A DNA stretch of 64,000 nucleotides from Rhyacichthys aspro (lineage: Eukaryota; Chordata; Actinopteri; Gobiiformes; Rhyacichthyidae): positions 11,857,422 through 11,921,421 of the forward strand of contig CM072158.1 of the NCBI GenBank assembly GCA_036850595.1, written 5' to 3'. A model generated the notes under the pieces. It was not told the origin of the DNA and did not search any database. It saw nothing but the letters and a program-made list of their open reading frames with translations. Every line of letters begins with the position of its first letter. The first letter of the stretch is position 1. This document shows, one piece after another, positions 23,286 to 36,900 of this stretch. The position numbers and the translations under genes were made by a program.

Positions 23286-26200
23286 CTACTTTGTTTACTT
23301 TTTTTGGTGCTGACAGAGACACTCTTTTATTTAAATGAATTTTACTTAAATGAACGCTTAAGTGAAAGCGGCCTCATTTGCTTGATTTTATTTGAATCTG
23401 TACCTTGTTCTTTCTTATGTTTGTTCAGAGTGCTGGACCAATAGGTATGTCCAACAAACTTAACGACTAATACCTTTTTGCTGCAATGAAATGAAATGAT
23501 TTATGGTTATCCTGCCAATATCTGGGTATCTGTGGTCCAATTTTTCAGGTGACCACCAGAGGTTGCTATCTACTTTCTGCATACCTTTAATACAACATGT
23601 TTATTTTGTGACTAACACATGCCATTATTCAGAAGAGATAATTAATTCAAAGGTTCAGTGTGAGTGATGATGTAAAAATGGATCCTCAATACAAGGCCTT
23701 TCCATTGCACAGTCTGCATGTCATGGGCAGCCATGACTTGACCTGAGATTATCAAAAGATGCAATCGGTGTGTACTTGAATTATTATTTTGTGTACTTTC
23801 TCATTTTAAAGGAATTGTGACTTTAATTTAAGCTTAAAGATACTGACCTTTGAGCACACATACACATACATATTGGAGACTTATTAGGTCAGATTTTGAA
23901 AACAAGTAGCAAATGTTATAGGCCTGCACTGATATGCTTAAAGCTAGCTAAATGTTTCCATGTGGCCTTCATGGGAAACAAATGGTAAAAGGCACGCTGC
24001 AACAATAAAGGCCAGCACACAGCCTGGAACTGACCAGTGATCCTTGGTATTTTTGTTACTGTTCCCTGTACCACTACCTCAAAGACAATTGAGCATTTTC
24101 TACAAGCTTTTGGACACCTTGTAAAAGTTAGACGTTTTGTTATTGGGGGCATGGGTGCTAATATTCACCCCTAAATGCACTCTGTGGCCTCCTGCAAACT
24201 GTTTAGAATAATATAGAAACAAGTAAGTCTATGTTTTAGGCAGTGCAAACTCTAGAAACCTGCTCCTTTCATTATCACTCCCATTCAGAAAAGTGGTTCA
24301 GTCTTTTTCAAATTACAATCCTTACTATCCATGAGCTTCTAGGATGCAATAGGTGCTCCTATTGGTTTGGCTGGAAGGATAGGAACACACCATGGACCTG
24401 GTCCAGTTGACCCGGATCAACTGCATCACAAGAGATTCCCGTCAACAAAGAAAACACATTTTTAGGAGGAAGACAGGTTGAAAACTGTCCAGATCTAGTC
24501 CTGGTCTTTCTGTGTTGTCAGTGAACCGACTACTTTGGCTTCTCGGTCTGGGATGACACAGAGACATGAAGTGTCTCATTTCTTTTCTCCGGGGGCCTTT
24601 TGGCTGGGAGCTTGCTCTGCTTCCAGTTTCCTTCATCTGATGAGTTTTAAGACAGTTCTTAAAGATACAGCTCTTACTTTTTGTCTTTGTGTTCGTTTTC
24701 CCACAGTACACTCACCTTCTGTTGTGATTTCCTTTTCCCTTCTTCTTTTATCATGACCCTGCAGCCACTGAGACAGAATTAGTGTAACTCCAAAAAAGCT
24801 TGACCTGACACATAGTGAGCATGTGTCATGTATAATTTAATCACCCCTTGCCATGTATGCATGGCCTTTTCTCAAAATGCATTTATACTAAGAACACAAC
24901 AGAAACATAATCTGATTAAACTGCTAAATTAGACAAAGGTAGTGATAAACATTGTTAAAGTATTTGAATAATGTTTTGGAAGTTAAACCTTTTACATTTA
25001 GCTGCTCTCAGGATTATAGGACAATATGGGACAATAAAAATAAAAATACTTGATATCCCAGATATATGTCAATAATACTCTATGCTTTAGAGCCGAAGCA
25101 AAACAATGTAGCGTCAAGGGTCTTTCAACGAATACTGTACACTGACAGTTCAGTAAATTTAGTATTTTTATTTATTTATTATTAGTGGGCTACTATTGAC
25201 GATTTATCTCTACATGTTTCCATTTGCTTCCCCATGAAACCTCCCAGTGTGATTTTAACTCATTCATGCTGGAAGGGCCTTGTAACACGTACACCTTGTT
25301 CCAATTATGTGCCCAGTTTGGGCCCAGTCCTGGTTAAATCTACTGTAAATAGAGCCAAGACAAAACACACTCTGTGGCCATCTACAAGGGACACACAGAG
25401 GCAGGAAGGAGGAGGAGACAAGTTGAAAACTGTGTGGGGTGGCCTCAGGGCCTGCGCTCAAGGTCAGCTTTTGGCCAGCATCCCATCAGTTATATGACAG
25501 TCATATAATCTATGGAAGAGTCCGTAAATTGGACAGGGTTTGTCCCTATGGACACACATATACCCACAAACATTATCTGTCTAACCCCCGGAAAAAAAAA
25601 TAAAATTATCGAAGTGATTTGCTCATTATTTCACCATTATGAAACAACAGACCTACCTGGCAATAGTTTGGTCTCCTTATCTGGATAATAACATGAATTA
25701 TGTACTTTATATTTATATGTATAAAAGAAAATCTTAAATGTACATATCTTTTATAATGTTGTCCATGTCTTGCATAAAGATCTGTTACATAAACCAGAAA
25801 GTATCTCATAGCGGAGAGAGGAAGCTAGAGTGTAATAAGTTACTTTAAAAATAATTTCATAATGATTTGTTAACTGGATCTTTAATCATAAACAAGCTTC
25901 TCCAAATAATCTAAGAGCCACCAGAAGGATAAGTGCTTTATCTGGGTTGGACGTACAGAGCCTGAGGGGTGCCTATGAGGAGGCACACCCAGCCCTGGTG
26001 CTGCATGGTCTGCTTCCATTTTACAATTTCAAATGGGGTGTGGGGTGGGTCTTTAAACATACTTGTCACTACACAACCTCCAAAAAATGTTACCTAGTGG
26101 CAAACAACCTAACCACCAAGGTTTCACACTTGCTGGAGCGTTGGCAGAATCATTTAGCAATATCGCTGACATATGACATCATGAGGCCAGGTGACTGAGT

Positions 26201-29200
26201 GCAACTGTTTTGATTTTCCACTGCTAAATGTTTATAGTGAAAAATGTGACTGAATGTTGTTAAGGTCATTTACTAAAATATATGCAACGGCCCATTTATC
26301 TTAAAGGACAAAAAGCAAGAGGCCAAAAAAAACACCCACGACACTTTTAGCTGTGTACAGAGCAGACATTTGAATCAGCCAGGAAAGAATGTTGGGAGCC
26401 ATTTCTAGGTGGAGTCATTATTAAGTGCCTCTGAAAAGAGCTGTGTACAAGGTATGCACTGGCTAAAATTAGAACTGAGTTGGAAAACTCAATCTAATGT
26501 TTCCATTTTACAAATTTGGTACTTACTTAAAGAGCATGACGAGAACAGTATTATGTTATGTTCTCCAAGGCAAACTACCAGTGACTTGAATCCAAAAGGG
26601 TTTGACGTAAATTGGACGAAGCATAATGATGAATTTGGCTGAGCTGGCAAGGTTCTTTGAACCATCACCTGGTTTGCTCTTTTGAAAAATCTTTTCACCA
26701 CTTACTGCTTGGAGGTGTTATCGTATTATAATATATTATCATCAGGTGCAACCCAGGGCCCTCTGTGCTTCCAAACAGATACAACAAATATAACCTCATA
26801 GCTAAAACCTTCACTCTGCTTTGTCAGTCTTCTGGAGTCCTCCTCTTGTACATATTTTCCCCCCTGCTCTCTGTTGTTGTGTTGACGGGCACTATTTGTG
26901 GTCAAGCTTTGAGGTTGAACTTGCAGTAGGCTGTCCTTTGCTTATTATACAAAGTAGTGCGTATTGGTAAGGCCTATGACTGAGGGGCGGAGGATGAGGG
27001 AGTCGGGTCAAAGGAAAGGAATGAAAAACACACGGAGAGAGACTTTTTTCACACCACGTGTTACTGCAAGAGATCAATTTCCTTTGCTCTTCCTCGGTTT
27101 CCATCCCTTTGTTTTTCTTCTCAGTCACCGATAGTTTGAACTATAGCTGAGCTGAGCTTGTCCAGGTTGCATCAAGTCCTCTGGATCTCACCCCTATCTT
27201 GGATCTGTTCTATCAAATTGGTTTCCCAAATTGTGAACCATGCAGAGCGCAGCTGTGGTAACCTCTGTTGCTGTTTTCAGCCGCCAAAGACCATTAAAAA
27301 TGAACATGTTGGACTTCTGTGCCTGGTTTTGTAATTTACCTAAAGAGACCTTTCAAACACATTTGAATCTAGCTTAAAACCTATTGACTAGATGTTGATT
27401 TGAATGTCAGTAAGAAAGGAGATAAATAAGGTCATGTGTGTGAGGAGTGGTTAGGTGAAAACTTTGAGAGAAGGGAAGTTTACACATGTGCCAAGTGCTT
27501 CAGTGAATTTTTGGAAAAGACCTAACTGAAAAAAGCAGACAGTGGGCACAACATATTTTCAAATGATCAAAGGAAGGCATTGAAAGGGAGCTTTCTTGTG
27601 TTAACATCTGAAGAAGTAGGACAAAGTTCTGGACATGTTTCTATGCACATTAAGTTAGAGATTGATTTGGGGCCTTTTCTTTTTCTTTCTTTTTTTCACG
27701 TACACTTAATCTCATAACAACAGTGATTTTTCATTCTTGCCATAGGGCCATAGATGAAATCAGTCAAACACTATTTTGTTTTCCTGACATCATGTCTACA
27801 CATCCAAATGGGTTTGATTTGACAGATACATCACATGAGAAAAGTATGAGTAACAAACATCTTCAGCTTTAACAGATGTGACAGACCTTTTATTTGAATC
27901 AGTTCTGTGAACTCTGTTATTGATGTTCAGTAAATGCCATTGCTTTGTTGCACAGTCCACATAAAGACAATTCCTCTGTGTTTTTATCGAGGCGTTCATG
28001 GGCATTTTGCAGGGACAGATTTCACAACTTTGTTATGCAACTCTCTGAATCAGCAGTGCTCACTGTGTGGAAGAATGTACACAACTAAAAGAGAGCTGGA
28101 TCTGAACTGAAGCTTCAATATGTTTCCATTTTGATCTTCACAACCCAATCTGGAAACACACAGCTCTGGCCAAGACCAGATTTCAAACAAGCACATATGA
28201 GTGAATGTTACGGCTAACACGTTTGTCGTTGTAGCATGGAGGAAAGTGAAGGAAACAGCTGGCTACTTAAGAACTAATGAGCACTCATTGTTATGCTGTC
28301 ATTAAATGTCAAATTAAAACCCCATTTGTTTTCTGCATTAATTCCTTGTGACATTGACTTTGTTGTAAATTCCGTCATAGATGTCTGCTCATTCTGATGT
28401 TGCACTGTTTGTTTAAAAAACTAATAGATCCAAACTATTGTAAAATAAACACTGCTTAATATGTTGTTCCTTTTCCTTGATCCTTCCAATGTTTCTGTGG
28501 TTCTGAAATTTTCCACCGAGTCAACACGAGTGCAACCATCTCAGGGCCATGTTATGTGTGTTCGGGTACACTGCTGAGGATGGGATTCATTGAGGTCTGA
28601 AATGGGAAACAGACTAGAGTAGAATCTTTCAGGGTGATTATATCTGTGTGATGGAGGGATTAGTCCGAAAAACTGTCGTGTCCTTGTCTTTTCCCACAAA
28701 GCTCCAGGATGGCACATTCAAGCAATTTGACTGTTGTTATGGGAATATCCTAAACGTTTATTTAGATCCATAACAAGGTTGAGAAAAATATCATTCTTGT
28801 GAAATTGTGCTATCAGATGGTAGTAAGAGAAGCATTTTGTCCCAATATACAAAAATAAAATCAGAAAAAAACATAATAGCAACCAGACCCTACTGCACAC
28901 TCAACCACAATTAGCCGTGTTAGTCACGTCTTGGCATTTCTGAACTGTATAATGATGAAACTCACTGATTCTGGCCAGCGCTGTCTTTTTAATCCTGATA
29001 ATCAGATCACACACCCTTCTGTGTCTGTATGGTCCATCTGAATGAGTGATTTTGAAATAGCTTCAGGTCCCTTGTTTAAACATTGATCCCATTGTCTCTT
29101 TGTAGTTTAATTTTATTGTAAAAGTGAACTCAATAGCATGTGAAAATATGTATCCAAAAGTGTGTTCAACAACAGGTTACCACGAAGGGAAAAAGTGCAA

Positions 29201-30868
29201 CAATTCAATGCTTCCCATTATAGAGTTCAATAAAAAAACAACTCACTTAAGTGAATTATAAAAGGTTTCAGGGGATGTCCTGTTTTCACTCATTTGTGGT
29301 TTATAATAGATCTGGTCTCTGTTGGAAATGTATTTAAAGAGCCCCAAGTTCTGATAGATTTTTTTTTATCCCAGATGTTAAAAGATAAGTGAAGAGGTCG
29401 CATTCAAAACCTTTTCTTTTTATGTTGTTGTAAACTGCTAAATCAACCGGATCTGGTGCTTCCACCATACTGCAGTTCAGCCGTGAGCAACATGAAGACC
29501 AATGCAAAAGGACAAAGCAGGTTAAGGCATCAAGGAATTAGTCACAACGTAGTCACTAGGCCTTTGAACAGATTTGTTCAGTATATAAATGTAGACACCA
29601 TCAGGTTTTCAAGTGTCTAAATGGCATAGCAGCAGTCATTAGATCAGACGGCACTGATTACCTCTAATAACTCACTGTCAGCTTTCACACCACTTTCCTG
29701 TTTGTGTTCATTACCAGCTCCGTATTAGGAGCCACAGTTCAGACTCTAGGTGATCATCTTCATTCCTACGTCCTCTTGCCCTCACTTCCTGACCTGCAGC
29801 TATTTTAGGGGGACGTTTCCTTTATCTCCTTCATTCACTTTTTTTGAATGTACCCACAAATGCCTTTGTTAGAAAAAGAAAGTAAAGCCTTTCTTTCACT
29901 CATCAAACCTTTACATTGAGTGGAACCTCGTCACCTTTTCCCAATGTCATCGAGCATGTTAATATGTGTACATGTGTTGTGCTCTTTGTCAATCCTTTGC
30001 ATGCATCACATCTGTGATGCAGCTGAACAGTCCTTCAGGCAGTGTCTGCTCTGTTTGATTTTGAACATCTCATCTGTGCTTCTCTCAAATGGTATTTATA
30101 ATAAAACAAAATAAAATTCAAAAAGCTAAAGGGGACCTCATGCCATTATTATTAGCATTGACACATACATCACATGAGCAGGTTGTAGTACAACAGTGTC
30201 CAGATATTTTACTCAGAAGTGACAAGGAAAGCACAGTCCTGTGGAGATGAATGAACCACCAGCTCCAGCTTTCTTTTTTAGGACTTTGCAAACCTTTTTG
30301 ACCAAAAGCTTACTAAAGTAAAGGAAAGGGGCATACTAGATAACCTTTAGGCAAAGCTATTTTGAGAAATGACATGGAATACTTAATTGATTCTTGGTGC
30401 TTTTAAACAACATAATTCTTCACTTTTAACATAAGAAGACCTTCTCTTGTGTGTTATTTTTGGTGTATGGGAATATGCCACCTGTCCTGTCAGCACTGGC
30501 AGCATTGCCTTGTCTCTGCCCTCTGTCTTTGAATTCAGACTGGCGTTTATGATAAGCTCACAAACAGGAAGTGTTCCTGCTGCCATTAAATCTTGATTGC
30601 CATCATTGTCTGGAGTTCAAAACATATCCTCATGATATTGTATGCTTATTTTGATAGCGCTGTTTGCTTGTTGAAGTGATGAAACACAGCGGACATATTT
30701 AAGATGGGTTTTTTTTGGATAGTAATATATAAACCATGTACATGAGAAGATTACTGACTGCAAATGAGGTGAGTATTTGAGTGGGATTATGTAATATGTG
30801 TTGGGTGCTGCTCTTTAGAGTTTTGGCATTCCAGACAGAGAGTGATGAAGGTCATTTGTCTCATGTTG

Positions 30869-30870
<2 letters not shown>
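23286..30870. other. Intergenic, no gene seen
   Basis: AT-rich single-copy-looking sequence. Short open frames of 60-90 codons occur on both strands without splice context, family resemblance or coding-like composition. Apart from the CTCF-like motif near 23.55 kb I see nothing I can name. Confidence 0.6.
23554..23566 (+). promoter_or_regulatory. CTCF-like motif downstream of trappc3
   Basis: CCACCAGAGGTTG fits CCASYAGRKGGCR at 11 of 13 positions. It is about 270 bp past the predicted trappc3 3' end, at the edge of the gene desert. Motif evidence only. Confidence 0.3.

Positions 30871-30913
<43 letters not shown>
30871..30913. repeat. (GT)n microsatellite
   Basis: About 21 uninterrupted GT units, the longest simple repeat in the window and likely polymorphic. 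It generates a spurious Thr-His open frame on the minus strand. Confidence 0.97.
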
Positions 30914-30914
<1 letters not shown>

Positions 30915-33900
30915 ATGGAACAAAGACACGAGGAACATAATTTCAGACTACAAAAATTAGGAAATGTATAGTAAATGAAGATAATAAATACAAAAGTGGA
31001 GGAGGGTAAAATGAAAGAAAAATAAATAGTAGCACAGTAAAGGAAGTGAAAACAGGCACAGAGTTGAAAAGAGTGGAAAAATAAGAAGGAGCGGGGCTGA
31101 AGCCTGAGGGAGTGGCAGCGAGGGTCGTTTGAGTTGGAGCTGAGGAGAAGGGGCTTGGGGAGGGGAATGGAGAGGGACACTGTGAAATGTTGAAAAACCT
31201 CACAATTGATGGTGTTTGATTTCCACAGTAATTACCATTCCTCTGGCTCTGTGCATTCCCAATCTGGGCCTATCTTATATCCACACCACATTCCGCAAAT
31301 GATTAGCTGGCCCGCTACTTCTCCCTGCTGCCCACGGCCTGAGTCTGCAAGAACCACCGGGAAACTGTGAGTAACAAAACACATTACCTTGGTTTCTGCA
31401 GCCCTTCTCAGAGTGAACATGGACACAATGCAAATGAGCTATTGAGCCCACACAGATCTTACTCAAGCTTTTGGTAGACACATTTAACAACAGCCACATA
31501 TGCTTGTTACTAACGTGATGGATTTCTTTTCAATGAACTGTGTCATCAGCTCCAGGGAGGACACTATACACTGAGAGCCAGAGAAAAGCAGGAAAATGTA
31601 CTTCTCGGTATAAAAGTTAAAGAGTGCACGCCAATCCTATGCGTGTGTCACCAACATGTGCCTTGCCATCTGTGTGCTGCTAATTGTGTTCATGAAGGTG
31701 TATATACAGTGTGTGAGGAAAGCTTTCCATGATGTCCAGGTGCCAGTCACCTTCTTCTGTTCTCACAAATCCTCTTGTCTAAATGAGATCAGAGCCCGAT
31801 TGCCCCTTGTTTCAACCTCCTGCACAAACACTACACACTAAAGCCTACACAGCATTAGATTTGGCCTGTTTTTTCATCGTAGAAGCCTTTACATTGATTT
31901 TGTCATCACACGATCACTGTTTTTTCAATTCTAGTTTCTATTAAAATGCCTTTTGTTATGCCTATTGTCACGTTGCCCACTGTGTAGAGCTGTGAGGATT
32001 TCAATAGAACCAGACGACAGACACTGGCCCGTCTCATCTTACTTTCTTGATGAAAATAAATCAACTGGAAATTTGAATCTTCCACTGGACTCAATTCACT
32101 TTTTTAATTGGGTCTATTATTATTATTTTTTTTTAAAAGTGAATAACTGTAGCCCTCTAACTGTAGTAAAACATGACCTAATGTAACTTCATGACAGAAA
32201 GACATGGAAATGGTTGATCTGTACAAAGGGTCTTTATTAAACAGTTAAAGTCCGTAAATGCACCTGACAGCAGACTCTCTTATGACGTACACTTTGCTTT
32301 GACTGAATATTTGCTCTAAAGTCTAAGGGGATTGACGTGCATGAAAACAACACAAGTGCCAGTGGTACACCTGACCCAATGTTATTTCATAAAACACTAG
32401 GACTTTAGGGAGTATTGAGGTTAGAGAGAAGCAGCTAACACTCTGCTGACTAGACGTACTATTTAAGAGGGTTGTCATGTAAGTTTGTGCCCACCTTTGA
32501 CTTTGAAGTGGCTACAAAAATCACACGTGTGGTGCCCAGGTCCAAAGCCTCACCCTTTAGCTCAATCAGAAACAGCTGTCTACATGTCTGACAAACACAC
32601 ACCGAGCCACAGGACCGTGTTCAAATAAATAGTGGTGCACTTTAAAGGCCCCACATGTATACGTATGGACTGTTGGTCCTACTGCCTCTCTCAGACACCT
32701 GTGGCTCTCCGCAGAGGTAGGTTTTACATATTTGACTGACTGTAAAGCATTAGTTATGATGGTTGTTATAACGCAAAGTCATACTGACATGTTTTTTTTG
32801 AAAGGTTGATGCTTTGCAAATGTTTAAGTGTCATGTTCCATCATGGTATTGTTATCATTCCATAATATACTAAATTTAAGGATAAGTGCAATCATCCAGA
32901 AAAAGCCATATGCGAAATATTACATATATATTGTTATGTTTTTGTTATATGACACTATACTATAATTTTCTCTGATAGTTCTGATGTGTTTTGATTGATA
33001 TATGTATGTAAAAAATACTGTTTATTGTGCAGAAATATGTTGTGTCTCTTCTTTTACCCAATTTATTTTTCTTTGTATTTAAGATAAAACTAATAAACTA
33101 ATTATAATAGGAATCATCTGTGAAAAAAACATCTAGCCTTAAAGCAAGGACATAAATAGATATGAATGTTAAGTACTAGAACTTGATGGAAGCTTTGGCC
33201 AATCACATGCTCTCATGGTGCAAGGTCTTCAGTTAGGGATGCTCCCATTGGCCTTCACCGATGTCAACAAGGAAGTAAAGCCTAGCAAAAATACAAAGAA
33301 AGTGTCTATCCATCCTATTCTTTTTGCTAGAGACCATGCACACCCTCATGTAGAAGGCAGACTTCAAACCAAACCTCCAAAGCATATAAAAAAATGTGCA
33401 GTAGATTGCACAGCTTGTACACGTGTACATCTATGGCTTTTTGATTGTTGTAATTACAAGTGCATGGCTCTTGTTAAAACCCCTAAGCATTTATGGTTTC
33501 CGGCTGAGTACACAGGTTCAAAAATTTTTTTTCTCCTCCTCAATGAGGGGAACATTAAAAGTTGCCTGTAAGGCCTCGCTACAGATGTCTGGTGATTGGT
33601 GCTCTGAGGACCCTACTTTGAAAAATTCACCCTTTCTCTTTTTCCTCCTCCAGCCGTTCTCCCTCTTTTCTTTATTTGTCATCTTTTTGCCAGTCGCAAA
33701 AAGCTATAAAAGTTACTGTTTTAACAAAAAACACTGGCATGCTTTTGCACTCCTTCAAAGGGGACATTTTGGCAGTATAGAGCCCAAGCTTATGTTTATT
33801 TGAATATGCTCTCACTATTTCAATCAAGAAAGACAGTCTCTGTAGAATATTTACAAGCCATCATCACAAACTGCTGGCACATGGTGCAGAGAGACAAAAG

Positions 33901-36900
33901 ACAAGAGAGCGGGGAAAAAAATCAATGCAGTTTACCTGAAACTGCATTGAAAGTGAGCCTTCACAGTGCTCCCATGTTTGAGTTCCCAGGAGGTTGTGCT
34001 CTCCAGCCTCTAATGAGAGAACCTTCCAGGCTAGACATTGTGGGCTCTGGCTCCAACATTCAGCCCATGCTGTTCAGACCACAAAGAAACAAGCCAAGTT
34101 ATTTGCTAATTCTTCACTGACATCCCAGGCCAGAACACATCCAGTCCTACTTTTCTGCAGTCACCAGTCTCTCTTTACCACTAGTACCAGGCTAAATTTA
34201 CTTATAGACTAATTATAGTGGATTCAAACCAGTCAAGGTGCTCTATGCATACTCCATATTGAACGCTGCTGAACCACTACAACACTCTGCCAGAAAATGC
34301 AAGAAAATAGCTAAAAAGAGCAAACTCCACCACACTGTAGATCTGCTTGGAGACAACTCAGGCTCAGTCATAAACTCACTGTAGCATCTTTAAAAAAGAG
34401 AATAACACACTATCAGCATGACATTCAATGTCACTGTGTTTAAGCCAAGTAAAAATGATAATTGTGAATTTAAATAATTGTAACTAGCATTTTGGAATGA
34501 ATTAAGCTGGCAGGTATGTTCAGATAGCATCTTTGTTTTGTGAATGTTTAGCTCATGCATCTTTAGTAGTTTAAGTGTGTACAGTTTTGGCAGAGGGTTC
34601 CATCTGTTGAAACCAGACCTCGTGAAGACATTTATCACCAAACATTTACAGGGCAGCAGAAGTGTGTTACTCCCACGGTACTTTCAAACTTGACAACGGC
34701 GACAACATTCAGAATGACACACACCAAGAAACGCGACCAGTTGAATGTTCATACCCTGCACTTTTAACTTCTCTTAAATTTTGGCGAGGGGGATAATGGC
34801 TCTTCTTTTAACTGGTCGTTTTTGCTTTCAAGAATGTCTGCAATGCTTCCCAGGAATCCTGCCTTGTTGATTTTGGTTTGGGATAAAAGGTACAGCCGTC
34901 TCTGTTCTCAGTGCTGATCCGAAAGGTGATTAGACTGGCCCCAATGTGAGCCTATGCACAGGCCAGCACACTGGCCTAGACAGATTACCCTACGTTCCTA
35001 TGTGCTCAGAGAATTCAGGACGGCCCAGTGAAGAGACAGATGAGAGGGGTGAAATTAAGGCAAGAATGTTGTGAGGAGGACAAATATGTTACCAAAAGGA
35101 CACTTGGCGTGAGCTTTTTGTTTTTTAATGTTAATGACTGTGCTGGATTTAAATTCAGCACTGGTTGTGACATGGGGCTTATTGAGCTCATTAATGTTAA
35201 CAAGGTGCTGCAGATGTGGGAAGGGTTTCTCAGAGCCTAAAAACTGGTAGAAGTGAAGATCAACAAGAGCAACATGATCATGAAATTAAGAAAACCTGCC
35301 TCTGTTGAACTGATGAGCTGAAGAGATGTATGTCCCATCATTTATTTTTGTGTGTTTTAAAAGCATCTACCAAACAATAGGTGAACATGTACAATGTGCC
35401 CAGATAAATGGTGTTTGTCCCCAGATTCTGATCAAATGGCATACTTACTTACTACTTACAATCAACAAAAACACTCAGTAATTTCCCCACAGGCCTAAAG
35501 GTTAAAACAAATACCTATAGAGTACATATATGTATACGTGCAATGACACAATAGAGAAGAATAGGCCATAATCTGCAGTAAGAAAACATTATTAGCAAAG
35601 GCTTTTAGTGGCAGCCACCCTTCCCACTTTAATAACTCTTTGAGAGGGGCAGAGGAAGAGGAAGGAGGAAAGGCAGTCAGAGCGGGTGAGAGTGCCACAG
35701 GATGTGATTAGAGGCTGGACCTCCACTTTATGATTTCTGTATTACAGGCGCTTGTGCCAGACATTTTCTCCATGGAAGGAATGTCTTCCTAACCAGTTCC
35801 ATGTGAATGGTTTAGGAGGGAGCCACAGCTCCTAGTTGGGTCGAGGGTTCACTCTTAATATCAACCGAGGAAGAAATATATAGAAGAATGACATCCAGGG
35901 CCAGGCTGACAAAATTAAATGACACACAAAAAATGAAAAGTGCATGATACAACCATTCCCAGGACAGACACCTATAAATAAATACACTGGGAAGACACTG
36001 TGGACCAAAATCTCTGTAGACACTTTAGTATACCTGTTTTACAATCCCACTGGTAGGCTTTGTGTGTCCAATGAAGACAGCACTGTTCATACACTGTTCA
36101 TAAAGTAAAAGATATACAGTAAATGCATGTAGTCAAATAGTCAAATTGTGGTTTTAAATAATACTGACCTTATCTTAAAAACAGATTTTATCAACATGCT
36201 TAAACATTCCTACCCTGTACTGTGTAGTCTGGCCCTTTTCCCAAAATATATAAGCCCAAGTTGTTTACCTTTTACAGCCTAATACTGGTGCAATGTTAAA
36301 TGTCACTTACTTGCCTCTGGTCCTAGCTCCAACAATAATGTTTGCTCATCTGTTTCAGGAAACAAAGACATGCCTGCTGCTAGCGGCCAGTCAAAGCAGG
36401 AAATCTATTAGAGAAAATGTGGACATCCTGAACATGTCCAAGCTTACATCTCCACACATAAACAAACCTAAAGGTGTGCAATCAGATGGAGCCAGACATG
36501 CACCGCAATGGGTCACGTGACCATCACTACCCTTCAAATACAGCAGTTACATTATACTTTTCAATATGACTGGGCACTCAATACTTCCAGTTGTCAATAT
36601 AATAAAAATGAAGTAATTGAGTTATTTCATCAGCACAGTATCATGTCTACCCATGTTAGCCATAGATCCTTGGATGATGCCACTGTGATTCTGACACTAA
36701 CTCATTCCTGACACACAATAAAGTGCATTTGGCTGTATTAGTGTTCCTAAAACAGCAGAATGTAGCTCAAATTTAAGCACACTTACCTCTTCTGACCCTT
36801 AGGGACACATATGTCTCTGACACTGCTAAATCAATGTAGACTGTGCTCATAATCTGGTAGTGCCATAATCCAAAAAATGGGTTTGTGCCTGGCTTGTTCT

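Noticed and set aside
30815..31203. Minus-strand open frames of 121 and 86 codons
   Set aside because: One contains a Thr-His run produced by the (GT)n microsatellite. Neither has family resemblance or splice context.
32620..32716. Alternative first exon for col8a2 ending in GCAGAG|gtaggt
   Set aside because: Less GC-rich than the block at 43 kb and supported only by the donor-like site.
33215..34212. Cluster of overlapping plus-strand open frames up to 126 codons
   Set aside because: Different frames overlap without conserved motifs; they look like chance in moderately AT-rich DNA.
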